This document shows, piece after piece, positions 1 to 5,278 of a stretch of DNA of 5,278 nucleotides. The stretch is taken from NCBI GenBank assembly GCA_004525465.1, contig SPCN01000171.1, positions 1 to 5,278 on the forward strand. Reading direction: 5' to 3'. The notes beneath the pieces were generated by a model. The model saw only the letters and a program-made list of their open reading frames with translations, was not told where the DNA came from and made no database searches. A program made the position numbers and the translations under genes. Within the stretch, counting starts at the first letter, position 1, and each line of letters begins with the position of its first letter. Source of the DNA: Chrysiogenales bacterium (GTDB lineage Bacteria; Acidobacteriota; Aminicenantia; UBA2199).

Positions 1-1
1 G

Positions 2-148
2 TATGCCAGCGGCCTCTGCTTCCGCATCCGCGTCCACCGCGAACGCCGGCAGCGCATGCCCGCCGTCGAGATCGCATTCTACGCCGTCATGCTGGCCGCC
101 GGCGCCGTCATCCTCTACTGCATCATCACCGGCCGCATCCGTTTCTGA
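2..148 (+). CDS. C-terminal end of an unidentified membrane protein (partial)
   Basis: Only the last 48 codons are in the window, read in the frame starting at base 2 and ending at TGA 146-148. The visible peptide is a basic stretch (RIRVHRERRQR) followed by one strongly hydrophobic segment (about residues 23-42, AFYAVMLAAGAVILYCIITG) and a short basic tail, GRIRF. By the positive-inside rule the basic loop before the helix is probably cytoplasmic; the tail is basic too, so topology is not settled. The other two frames on this strand give arginine/histidine/proline-rich nonsense, and GC at third positions is very high, which supports this frame. The gene converges with the permease, whose stop lies 179 bp away. 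Too little is present to name a family; it is probably the last transmembrane helix of a polytopic protein. Confidence is for coding, not for function. Confidence 0.7.
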   Translation, partial: YASGLCFRIRVHRERRQRMPAVEIAFYAVMLAAGAVILYCIITGRIRF

Positions 149-188
149 TCGCAGGCGAGAATAGGGGCGAATTAAGGGAAGTGAGCGT

Positions 189-208
189 TCAGGTGTCCGC
201 TCTCCTGA
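189..208. repeat. Small inverted repeat (TCAGG / CCTGA) carrying a 10-mer found again beyond padR
   Basis: TCAGG (189-193) and CCTGA (204-208) pair perfectly around a 10-base loop, TGTCCGCTCT (194-203). An overlapping second pairing, GAGCG (183-187) with CGCTC (198-202), competes with it. The loop 10-mer occurs in reverse orientation at 3478-3487, on the other side of the padR-permease operon. The stems are short and there is no T-run, so a terminator is not supported. I see no gene in 149-327. Confidence 0.35.
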
Positions 209-298
209 TCCCGGAAATAATGTTGGCGGCAAGCAAGTCCTGAAAACGCTTGATCAATCTCTTTGCCGCGGGGCGATTGTGCTTATTGTCGAGACGCG

Positions 299-346
299 AT
301 CGTGGAGGACGATTTGTTGTGTCCCTGTTACTCGTAGCGCAGGGAC
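299..346 (-). other. Two stem-loops at the 3' end of the permease message
   Basis: A perfect 7-bp inverted repeat, GTCCCTG (321-327) with CAGGGAC (340-346), encloses 12 bases that include the permease stop codon TAA (330-328). Immediately downstream on the minus strand, ATCGT/ACGAT arms (299-303, 309-313) enclose a five-base loop. Neither hairpin is followed by a T-tract on the minus strand, so this is not a standard intrinsic terminator. It could mark or protect a 3' end, but one arm is coding sequence (the Glu-Ser-Leu-Arg codons), so coincidence cannot be excluded. Confidence 0.3.
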
Positions 347-2937
347 TCGCCGGGATTGAGCCGGGCGGACTTTATGGTGTGATAGCCGACAGTGACGAAA
401 GCGATGCCCAGGGAGAGCAGCACCGTCAAGGCAATGACGCCCGCGTCCATGGCGGTCCGGTAGGCAAATTGCCGGAGCCATTTGTTGATCAGCCAGGCGG
501 CCACCGGCGTGGCCATCAGGCACGCAAAAAGCACCAGCCTCAGGAAATCATTTGACAGGAGAAAAACCAATCCGGAAGTGGAGGCACCGCAGGCTTTGCG
601 GATGCCGATCTCCTTGGTGCGTTTCTCGGTCATGAAAGCGGCCAGCCCGAAAAGGCCCAGGCAGGAAATAAAAATCGCCAGCACGGTAAAGGTCATCACC
701 AGCCGGCCGACCGACTCCTCCGCCTGGTACTGGCCGCGAATGCTGTCATCCAGGAAGCTGTATTCAAAAGGGTATTCCGGATAAATTTTCGTCCATTGCT
801 TCTCCAAAAATTTCAGGGTCGATGCCATGCCCTGGGGATGGATGCGAATGCAGGCATGGCGATAACTGTCGGGTTGGATGCGCATGGCCATGGGAATGAT
901 CTTGTTGCGCATTGATTCGAAATGATAATCCTTGACCACGCCGATGATCCTGCCGCGCAAATCCCAGACCCGCAGTTCCTTGCCGATCGGCTCCTTCATC
1001 TCCATGGCCTGCACCGCCGTCTCGTTGACCACGAATGCATCCGCGGCATCGCTTTTGAACTCTTTTGAAAAAAACCGGCCCCGGGCCATTTTCATGCCAA
1101 AGGTTTTCAGATAGTCGGTATCCACCACTACCATGACCATCTTTACCTGTTGATTGCCCTTGCCCTCCCAGTGCACGTCTCCTTCGCCCGCATTGGAATT
1201 CCAGCGGTACGGGGCGGTGTCGGTCATGGTGACATGCAATATTTTCGGGTTGGCCAGGAGTTCCGTTTTAATGGTTTCGATATTGTTTCGATACCTCGCG
1301 CCAATGCTGAAATAAACGACATTCTCCCGGTTGAAGCCGACATCCCGGTCCTTTAAAAAGTTTACCTGCTTGAAGATCATCATGGTGCCCAGGATAAGGA
1401 GGATGGATAAAAAAAACTGGGTCACCACCAGGATCTTGCGAAACATCGCCCCGCTCATGCCGGAAGAAAGATCCCCCTTTAACACCCTGACCGTCTGAAA
1501 ATTCGACAGGAAAAGCGCGGGATAACTTCCGGAAATGATTCCGGTAAGCAGTAGAATGAGGAAGATCCCCGGGATCATGCCGCCCTGGAACAGGCTCGCG
1601 AACGTGAAGGCCTCTTGCGTGATGCTGTTGAAGTTCGGCAGGAACAGGGCGATCATGCCGGTGCCGACGACAAGGGCGATGACGGTCAATGCGACGGATT
1701 CCCCGAAAAACTGGCGGATCAAATCGGCCCTGCTCGCACCCATTGTCTTGCGGATACCCACTTCCTTGGCCAGCGTGGTCGAACGGGCGGTGGTGAGGTT
1801 CATGAAATTAATGCAGGCGATCATGAGAATGAAAAAAGCCATGGTAGAGAAGATATATACGTAGGTGATGGTGCCGTTGCCAGGGCCCATGGGGTTCAGG
1901 CGCAGCCGGGTTATGGGTTGCAGGGAAAGGGGGCGTTTGTCCTGGTGCCTGTGCCTCTCCACCACGTCCGATATTTTCGCGTCCACGGAACCCGCTGCCG
2001 TGTTTTTCGCAAGCTGCACGTAGGTGCGAATGTTGTTTATGTCCCAGGTTTCCAGGTTCCCGAGCCAGTTCCATTCCCTGGCCGCGGCCAGGGGAATGAT
2101 GTATTCGCATTGAATATGAGAATTGGCCGGGTAATTTTTAAATACCCCGGTCACTTTCAAATCGTATTGGGTGCTGAAGGTCACGATCTTGTCGACAGGA
2201 TCCTTGTCGCCGAAGAACTTGCCGGCGAGTTTCTCCGAGATCACGATGGAGTGTGGTTGCATAAGCGCTGTTTTGGCATCGCCGCTCAAAAAGTCGAACG
2301 TGAACATCTGCAAAAAATCAGGCTCTACTGTAATGCCGTTGCCTCCTGCCGTCATCTCCCTGCCTTTGTATTTGATGAGATTGTCCCCGATGTCGGCAAA
2401 GCGGGAGGCGCGGATGATCTCCGGGAACTCCGCTTTCAGGAATTTTGCCAGGGCGGTGGGCGTGACCGTGCTGCCGTTGCTGAACGTCGCCACGTACAGG
2501 TCAGCGGCATTTTGGTGGAAGCGGTCATAGCTCAGTTCATTCTGCACCCATTTAAAGATAAAGATCGTGCAGGCCAAACCCATGGCCAGGCCCAGGACAT
2601 TGATCACGGCGTAGCCCCGGTTCTTTTTTACCCTCCTCATGGCCACTTTAAAATAGTGGAAAAGAAGGGCCAGGATGCTGCCGCCGCTCTTTCCTGGAGG
2701 CACGGCGATCCATCCCCGGGAATCGGTTTTAAAATAATCGACACTGATATTTTGAATCGACCCGAGATTTTCCACCGCGCCTGCAAACGCCTCTTTCTTA
2801 TTTTTTCCTTTCTCCAGAAGATGGTCGATCTCATCCAGCAGGTGAGAGTGCAATTCTTCGATATAGCCTTCTTCAAGTCCCTGGTTTTTCCTGAGTGTTT
2901 TCAGCCAATCCCTTACTGCCTGGTCCAGGTCGAACAT
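328..2937 (-). CDS. MacB/FtsX-type ABC transporter permease with PadR-linked N-terminal domain
   Basis: The predicted protein has 869 residues and is an inner-membrane permease of the MacB/FtsX superfamily, whose members work with a separate ATPase in export or as mechanotransmitters across the periplasm. Residues 1-75 are a soluble, helical, charged domain resembling the permease-prefix/HAAS-like domains of PadR-linked membrane proteins. TM1 is about 108-130, then a large periplasmic MacB-type domain (131-357), three helices (about 358-380, 413-433, 453-474), TM5 (501-521), a second periplasmic domain (522-745) and three final helices (746-768, 797-818, 833-853). The two halves are homologous: EVGIRKTMGAS (392-402) and EIGIRKACGAS (776-786) are the cytoplasmic coupling motifs after TM2 and TM6. 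I chose ATG 2937 over the upstream in-frame ATG 2985 because GGGAGGA lies 5 nt before it and it follows the padR stop by 2 nt. No ATPase gene is visible, so substrate and partner are unknown. Family confidence is high; cargo is not assignable. Confidence 0.95.
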   Translation of the reverse strand: MFDLDQAVRDWLKTLRKNQGLEEGYIEELHSHLLDEIDHLLEKGKNKKEAFAGAVENLGSIQNISVDYFKTDSRGWIAVPPGKSGGSILALLFHYFKVAMRRVKKNRGYAVINVLGLAMGLACTIFIFKWVQNELSYDRFHQNAADLYVATFSNGSTVTPTALAKFLKAEFPEIIRASRFADIGDNLIKYKGREMTAGGNGITVEPDFLQMFTFDFLSGDAKTALMQPHSIVISEKLAGKFFGDKDPVDKIVTFSTQYDLKVTGVFKNYPANSHIQCEYIIPLAAAREWNWLGNLETWDINNIRTYVQLAKNTAAGSVDAKISDVVERHRHQDKRPLSLQPITRLRLNPMGPGNGTITYVYIFSTMAFFILMIACINFMNLTTARSTTLAKEVGIRKTMGASRADLIRQFFGESVALTVIALVVGTGMIALFLPNFNSITQEAFTFASLFQGGMIPGIFLILLLTGIISGSYPALFLSNFQTVRVLKGDLSSGMSGAMFRKILVVTQFFLSILLILGTMMIFKQVNFLKDRDVGFNRENVVYFSIGARYRNNIETIKTELLANPKILHVTMTDTAPYRWNSNAGEGDVHWEGKGNQQVKMVMVVVDTDYLKTFGMKMARGRFFSKEFKSDAADAFVVNETAVQAMEMKEPIGKELRVWDLRGRIIGVVKDYHFESMRNKIIPMAMRIQPDSYRHACIRIHPQGMASTLKFLEKQWTKIYPEYPFEYSFLDDSIRGQYQAEESVGRLVMTFTVLAIFISCLGLFGLAAFMTEKRTKEIGIRKACGASTSGLVFLLSNDFLRLVLFACLMATPVAAWLINKWLRQFAYRTAMDAGVIALTVLLSLGIAFVTVGYHTIKSARLNPGESLRYE

Positions 2938-2939
2938 CT

Positions 2940-3296
2940 CTATCCTCCCGAGGGCTGGAATTCTCTTTTCATCTGGGAATTCCACAATTTGTTAAGGATG
3001 CTGTGCATGCTCATCCACTCTTCCATGTCCCGGCAAAGAACTTCCCTGCCCCCGGGTTGGATGGTGTAATATTTGCGGTGCCTGCCCCCGGCCGACATTT
3101 TCCAGCTTGAAGCGATCAGATTGCTTTTTTCCAGGCGATGAAGAACCGGGTAGAGCATGCCGTCAGACCATTCCACGGCACCTCCGGATAGCTCTTTCAC
3201 CCTCTGGATGATCTGATAACCATAACTTTCTCCTTCCAGCAGGATCGACAGTATCAGCGGTTTGCTCGAAGCGGCCACCAGTGCCTTGGATATCAT
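2940..3296 (-). CDS. PadR-family transcriptional regulator
   Basis: The protein has 118 residues, a winged-helix DNA-binding regulator of the PadR family (short subfamily, about 110 residues). Family marks: SKPLILSILLEGESYGYQI (about 11-29) is the first helices with the typical Leu-rich, Gly-Tyr-Gly segment; WSDGMLYPVLHRLEKSNLI (about 43-61) is the recognition-helix region; GGRHRKYYTIQPGGREVL (70-87) is the wing with the characteristic Arg-Lys-Tyr-Tyr. A short C-terminal helix (about 88-108) should dimerise. PadR proteins usually repress a neighbouring membrane-protein or detoxification gene and often themselves, releasing DNA on ligand or partner binding. Here the permease follows 2 nt after the stop. 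I prefer ATG 3296, with GAGG ending 5 nt upstream; an in-frame GTG at 3302 would add two residues but would overlap that ribosome binding site. The inducer cannot be read from sequence. Confidence 0.95.
   Translation of the reverse strand: MISKALVAASSKPLILSILLEGESYGYQIIQRVKELSGGAVEWSDGMLYPVLHRLEKSNLIASSWKMSAGGRHRKYYTIQPGGREVLCRDMEEWMSMHSILNKLWNSQMKREFQPSGG
2943..2949 (-). promoter_or_regulatory. Ribosome binding site of the permease, inside padR
   Basis: GGGAGGA on the minus strand, 5 nt before ATG 2937. The same bases encode the last PadR residues before its TAG stop (2942-2940), so ribosomes ending padR sit on the permease start. This supports translational coupling and decides the permease start. 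Confidence 0.8.
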
Positions 3297-3317
3297 TTTC
3301 ACCTCGCATCGTTATAT

Positions 3318-3329
3318 ACATAGTGATGT
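3318..3329. promoter_or_regulatory. Candidate PadR operator (ACAT-N4-ATGT)
   Basis: The plus strand reads ACAT (3318-3321), AGTG, ATGT (3326-3329), a perfect 4-bp inverted repeat 22 bp upstream of the padR start codon. PadR-family operators described elsewhere are built from ATGT/ACAT half-sites, though usually with a different spacing. The position between promoter candidates and the ribosome binding site suits autorepression. A short palindrome, CAAT-GTA-ATTG, lies a little further upstream (3341-3351). The assignment is inference from motif and position. Confidence 0.35.
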
Positions 3330-3344
3330 TACGTATGCGGCAAT

Positions 3345-3373
3345 GTAATTGTTTAAGATATTCGCTCTGTCAA
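3345..3373 (-). promoter_or_regulatory. Candidate promoter of the padR-permease operon
   Basis: On the minus strand a perfect TTGACA (3373-3368) is followed after 17 bp by AATTAC (3350-3345), a poor -10 (3 of 6 positions). The start would fall near 3338, giving a leader of about 40 nt that contains the operator candidate. A competing pair nearer the gene is TTGCCG (3343-3338) with TGTATA (3320-3315), also spaced 17 bp but leaving almost no leader. The surrounding 3301-3420 is only about 35-38% GC, as expected of a control region. Confidence 0.3.
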
Positions 3374-3453
3374 CAAAAAATATTTTTTTCGGGCCTAACC
3401 AGGCACATTGGAATGAAATGGAAGCCGCGGGGGGAGAAACATCCAGTAGGGTC

Positions 3454-3488
3454 GCCCATTAAAAGGGCATTGTCAAAAGAGCGGACAA
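3454..3488. repeat. Two weak hairpins, one containing the reverse copy of the 194-203 10-mer
   Basis: GCCC (3454-3457) pairs with GGGC (3465-3468) across 7 bases, and TTGTC (3470-3474) pairs with GACAA (3484-3488) across 9 bases. The second includes AGAGCGGACA (3478-3487), the exact reverse complement of 194-203. On the plus strand ATAATTTTT follows the second stem, but no plus-strand gene leads into it. On the minus strand these could lie at the 3' end of the cupin/four-helix transcript, without a convincing terminal T-run. The rest of 3374-3535 shows nothing else I can support. Confidence 0.25.
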
Positions 3489-3535
3489 ATAATTTTTAAG
3501 GCATTGGGCGTCTGCGAATGGAAACGGCCCGGGGA

Positions 3536-3901
3536 TCAGTTCTTTTTGAAAGCGTACACGCCGAACCAGACGAGAAACACCAGGTGCAAAGCAATGATGC
3601 TCCAGCCCCTGGCGTTCATCAGGCCGGCGGTTTGGGTGAGCAGCAGGATGGGCGTGGACGGCAGGTAGTACATGAACAGGACGCGCGCCACTGCGGTTTT
3701 GAACTCCGGCCGGGTGGAGCGCCGCCCGAACCAGAGCAGGACCGGGAGGCTGAGCAGCGCCGAGCCGAACAAACGGGCGAAGACAGCAGCGGCGTCATTG
3801 AGGACGACGCCAAACTGGCCCATCATGACACCGGGAATGGCAATGAAACCCAAAGCAAAAACAGCTTCGATAATCATGGCCGCCATAAAGAGCGTATTCA
3901 T
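3536..3901 (-). CDS. Small four-helix membrane protein of unknown function
   Basis: The 121-residue protein is predicted to have four transmembrane helices at about residues 4-24, 38-58, 70-92 and 98-118, and ends in a basic tail, FKKN. There is no signal peptidase site, and the only sizeable polar loop is GRRSTRPEFKT (59-69). A conserved-looking ARLFGSALL (42-50) resembles small four-helix families such as the DUF4345/DoxX-like groups, but I cannot assign it with confidence. The start is well supported: GGGAGGT lies just upstream of ATG 3901 (GGAGGT ends 5 nt before it). It begins 28 nt after the cupin stop, and I see no promoter in the gap, so the two are probably cotranscribed with the cupin first. 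GC is high (63-72% in two lines counted). A short hydrophobic protein such as this could be an accessory or carrier-like protein; no function is claimed. Confidence 0.85.
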   Translation of the reverse strand: MNTLFMAAMIIEAVFALGFIAIPGVMMGQFGVVLNDAAAVFARLFGSALLSLPVLLWFGRRSTRPEFKTAVARVLFMYYLPSTPILLLTQTAGLMNARGWSIIALHLVFLVWFGVYAFKKN

Positions 3902-3929
3902 GTCAGACCTCCCTGCCTGTTTCCAGGCC

Positions 3930-4322
3930 CTATTTGTGATGCTTTTTCGCTTCGGCCCGCTCCGCCGCGGCCCTGGTCCTGTGCACGGTCTTGTCGGGAT
4001 GGTTGGCAGGGGAGTACAGGGTATACAGCTTCAGCTTGGCGGTCTTCGAGGCATTGATCACGTTATGGAAGGTGCCGGCCGGGACGATGACGGCGTCGCC
4101 GTTTTTTGCCAGGTGTTTTTCCTTGCCTGCGAAAACAAAGAGCGCCTGGCCCTTCTCGATGCGAAAGAACTGGTCGACCTTCTTGTGCACTTCGTTGCCG
4201 ATCTCCTCGCCGGGCTGCAGGCACATGACCACCAGCTGGGCATATTTGCCGGTGAACAGTACTTTGCGGAAAAATTCGTTATCCAGGGTTTTTTTCTCGA
4301 TTGCTACGCCATATCCTGCCAT
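3930..4322 (-). CDS. Cupin-domain protein (single small beta-barrel, metal-binding type)
   Basis: The protein has 130 residues with one cupin barrel covering almost the whole chain and no signal peptide, so it is cytoplasmic. Cupin motif 1 is PGEEIGNEVHKKVDQFFRIE (37-56), with Glu44, His46 and Gln51 in the usual metal-ligand region; motif 2 is GDAVIVPAGTFHNVIN (75-90), with His86 as the last ligand. The classic second histidine of HxH is absent, as in a widespread family of about 115-130 residue cupins with the EVHxxVDQFFR pattern. The conserved tail LYTLYSPANHPDKTVHRT (100-117) also fits that family. Such proteins are annotated as mannose-6-phosphate-isomerase-like or generic cupins; their reaction is not established. 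The start is ATG 4322, preceded by GGAGGT (4335-4330) with 7 nt spacing. The longer open frame upstream is rejected because it overlaps the barrel gene and is Arg/Pro-rich. The gene has its own promoter region and probably leads the downstream four-helix gene. Confidence 0.93.
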   Translation of the reverse strand: MAGYGVAIEKKTLDNEFFRKVLFTGKYAQLVVMCLQPGEEIGNEVHKKVDQFFRIEKGQALFVFAGKEKHLAKNGDAVIVPAGTFHNVINASKTAKLKLYTLYSPANHPDKTVHRTRAAAERAEAKKHHK

Positions 4323-4343
4323 TTTTTGCACCTCCAATATATT

Positions 4344-4364
4344 TGCTATGTTGACAATGTAGCA
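4344..4364. promoter_or_regulatory. 21-bp operator-like palindrome in the cupin promoter
   Basis: The plus strand reads TGCTA-TG-TTG-A-CAA-TG-TAGCA: two 10-base arms around a single central A, with 8 of 10 positions pairing perfectly. The two inner mismatches are symmetric. It covers the predicted -10 (4361-4356) and the likely transcription start, 22 bp upstream of the cupin start codon, the place for a dimeric repressor site. In the transcribed (minus) RNA the mismatches would be C-A, so a DNA-level site is more likely than an RNA hairpin. The binding protein is unknown. Confidence 0.5.
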
Positions 4365-4385
4365 TACCCCCCCGGGAAAGTTCAA
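4356..4385 (-). promoter_or_regulatory. Candidate promoter of the cupin operon
   Basis: On the minus strand TTGAAC (4385-4380) and TACATT (4361-4356) are 18 bp apart, each matching the sigma-70 consensus at 4 of 6 positions. Initiation near 4349 would leave a leader of about 27 nt containing the GGAGGT ribosome binding site. The spacer contains seven consecutive G (4373-4367, minus strand). In the rest of the gap to the barrel gene (4386-4468) I see only a weak TTTGC/GCAAA hairpin and no convincing terminator. Confidence 0.35.
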
Positions 4386-4468
4386 CAATCGCCTTTGCTT
4401 TTCGCAAAAATAGCGGCGGGGCCAGGTCGGAGGGAAGCGGCGCCGGATTTTTCGCTTTTTTGAACCGG

Positions 4469-5278
4469 CTACAGCCGCCAGAGATAGGAGGCCTTGAAGA
4501 AGAGGCCGCGCTTCATTTCCAGGAAGCGGTCGTCGGGGCGGTACGCGTTCTCGTCCCAGCGGACCTTTTCGTAGAGCGATCCGTAGCCCAGCTGGAGCAC
4601 CGTGCCCGGGATGTAGGTGAACGAGACCAGGAGGTCGCCGAGGAGTCTGTTGCGGTAATCGTTGTACTCGAGCACGCCGCGGAAAAAGAGATACTTGTTT
4701 GCCTGGTAGGTGAGCTTGTTGCGCAGGATGGTGTAGTCGTAGACCCTGCTCCTGTCCGCCTTGGCGAACAGCTCGGAGTAGGTGAGGCGGAGCTCCCACT
4801 CGAGCTTGTCGGTGGGCAGATAGCGGAGGACGCCCGCGGCCGTGTTGCCGTAGCCCTGGAACGGGTCCTCGATGTAGCGGACCTGGTTGCCGCGGCGCAG
4901 GCCGAGATACAGGTACAGCTTCTTGTTCAGCCAGCTGTTGGCGATCAGCCGGTACCGGCTGATATCGAAGCGCCGGCCGAGAAAGACCTCGCTGCCCGTC
5001 CAGGCTTCCAGGGTCAGGTTGGTGTTGCCCGGCAGCAGCAGGTCGACGCCGAACCTGCCCAGCGCCTCGTTCATGCCGCTCTCTTGGTCACGGATGACAT
5101 AGACCCAGAGGCGGGGCTTGACCTTGCGGAAAAAATTGGACTTGGGGTAGAACTTCGGGCCGATCTCGCTTTCGAGGCCGGTCAGGCCGGCGCGCGACAG
5201 GAAGCCGCTCTCGCTGAAGAAGCCGCGGCTGATCGAGTAGAAGCATCCGGTCAGGTCCAGGTCGCGCGTCGACTTGGA
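4469..5278 (-). CDS. DUF5916-type outer-membrane beta-barrel protein (C-terminal part)
   Basis: The frame is open from the right edge to TAG 4471-4469, giving 269 residues; the true start is outside the window. The internal ATG at 5074 is not the start, because the frame continues upstream as good coding sequence (SKSTRDLDLTGCFYSISRGF at the edge). The chain is made of alternating polar/aromatic strands such as ANSWLNKKLYLYLGLRR, RNKLTYQANKYLFFRGVLEY and LLVSFTYIPGTVLQLGYGSL, typical of a transmembrane beta-barrel, and ends in a strand FFKASYLWRL, near the usual aromatic C-terminal insertion signal. GFFSESGFLSRAGLTGLESEIG (about 19-40) resembles the start of the barrel region in DUF5916 proteins, which generally carry an N-terminal carbohydrate-binding-like (CBM9-like) domain and run to about 700-900 residues. 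Function of the family is not established; TonB-independent envelope or carbohydrate roles have been guessed. GC is about 60-68% in most lines counted. Family call moderately strong, role unknown. Confidence 0.85.
   Translation of the reverse strand, partial: SKSTRDLDLTGCFYSISRGFFSESGFLSRAGLTGLESEIGPKFYPKSNFFRKVKPRLWVYVIRDQESGMNEALGRFGVDLLLPGNTNLTLEAWTGSEVFLGRRFDISRYRLIANSWLNKKLYLYLGLRRGNQVRYIEDPFQGYGNTAAGVLRYLPTDKLEWELRLTYSELFAKADRSRVYDYTILRNKLTYQANKYLFFRGVLEYNDYRNRLLGDLLVSFTYIPGTVLQLGYGSLYEKVRWDENAYRPDDRFLEMKRGLFFKASYLWRL

Noticed and set aside
2938..2985. Sixteen-residue N-terminal extension of the permease
   Set aside because: It would overlap the padR coding end, and the ribosome binding site is correctly placed for ATG 2937 instead.
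1615..3069. Long plus-strand open frame of 484 codons antisense to the permease
   Set aside because: It is the mirror of a clearly conserved permease and PadR gene, has no family features, is rich in His/Gly/Arg, and runs across the padR-permease junction. It is a shadow of the real coding strand.
194..3487. A transposon bounded by the 10-bp inverted repeats
   Set aside because: There is no transposase, the repeats are short, and the bases just outside them do not form a target-site duplication. It is kept only as a weak cassette hypothesis.
3281..3499. Plus-strand 72-codon open frame across the padR control region
   Set aside because: It starts with GTG inside padR on the opposite strand, has no ribosome binding site, and its composition is that of translated AT-rich regulatory DNA.
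4455..4480. Possible terminator after the barrel gene
   Set aside because: A CGGC-TGTA-GCCG hairpin covers the end of the gene, but on the transcribed strand it is followed by A residues, not a T-tract.
4323..4799. N-terminal extension of the cupin frame
   Set aside because: The added 159 residues are Arg/Pro-rich, overlap the barrel gene in another frame, and bypass the well-placed GGAGGT and ATG at 4322.
1..5278. CRISPR array, tRNA or rRNA gene, riboswitch
   Set aside because: No regularly spaced direct repeats, cloverleaf or conserved RNA motif was seen on either strand; gaps between genes are under 250 bases.

Overview
The window reads as part of a Gram-negative bacterial chromosome. 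The sign is the C-terminal part of a DUF5916-type outer-membrane beta-barrel at the right edge. An orphan MacB/FtsX-type permease translated directly behind a PadR repressor is an arrangement I associate with Acidobacteriota, Candidatus Aminicenantes and some Bacteroidota-like lineages. The lineage guess is inference from gene content only; there is no rRNA or other marker gene here.

Layout, left to right. (1) Positions 2-148, plus strand: the last 48 codons of an unidentified membrane protein, GC-rich. (2) Positions 149-327: a short convergent intergenic stretch with several small inverted repeats. (3) Positions 328-3296, minus strand: a tight two-gene operon, transcribed padR-like regulator first, then an 869-residue duplicated FtsX/MacB-type permease. 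The two genes are 2 nt apart, and the last PadR codons form the permease ribosome binding site. No ATPase partner is visible. (4) Positions 3297-3535: an AT-rich control region holding the PadR promoter candidates, an ACAT-N4-ATGT operator candidate and weak hairpins. (5) Positions 3536-4322, minus strand: a second probable operon of a small manganese/iron-type cupin followed by a four-helix membrane protein of unknown role. (6) Positions 4323-4468: the cupin promoter region, with a clear 21-bp operator-like palindrome over the predicted -10 and a seven-G run (minus strand) in the promoter spacer. (7) Positions 4469-5278, minus strand: the C-terminal 269 residues of the DUF5916-type barrel, its start lying outside the window.

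The most plausible story for the main operon is a self-controlled envelope response unit. PadR represses its own operon, and the permease carries a cytoplasmic helical N-terminal domain of the kind found on PadR-linked membrane proteins, so it could feed information about the envelope or an exported molecule back to PadR. This operon and its control region are clearly poorer in GC than the genes on either side (about 50% against 60-70% in lines I counted by hand). A 10-bp inverted repeat lies outside both ends of it, so acquisition as a unit is possible but not proven.

I do not see a CRISPR array, tRNA or rRNA gene, transposase, or a convincingly new system. The points most worth checking are the PadR/permease feedback idea and the cupin operator.
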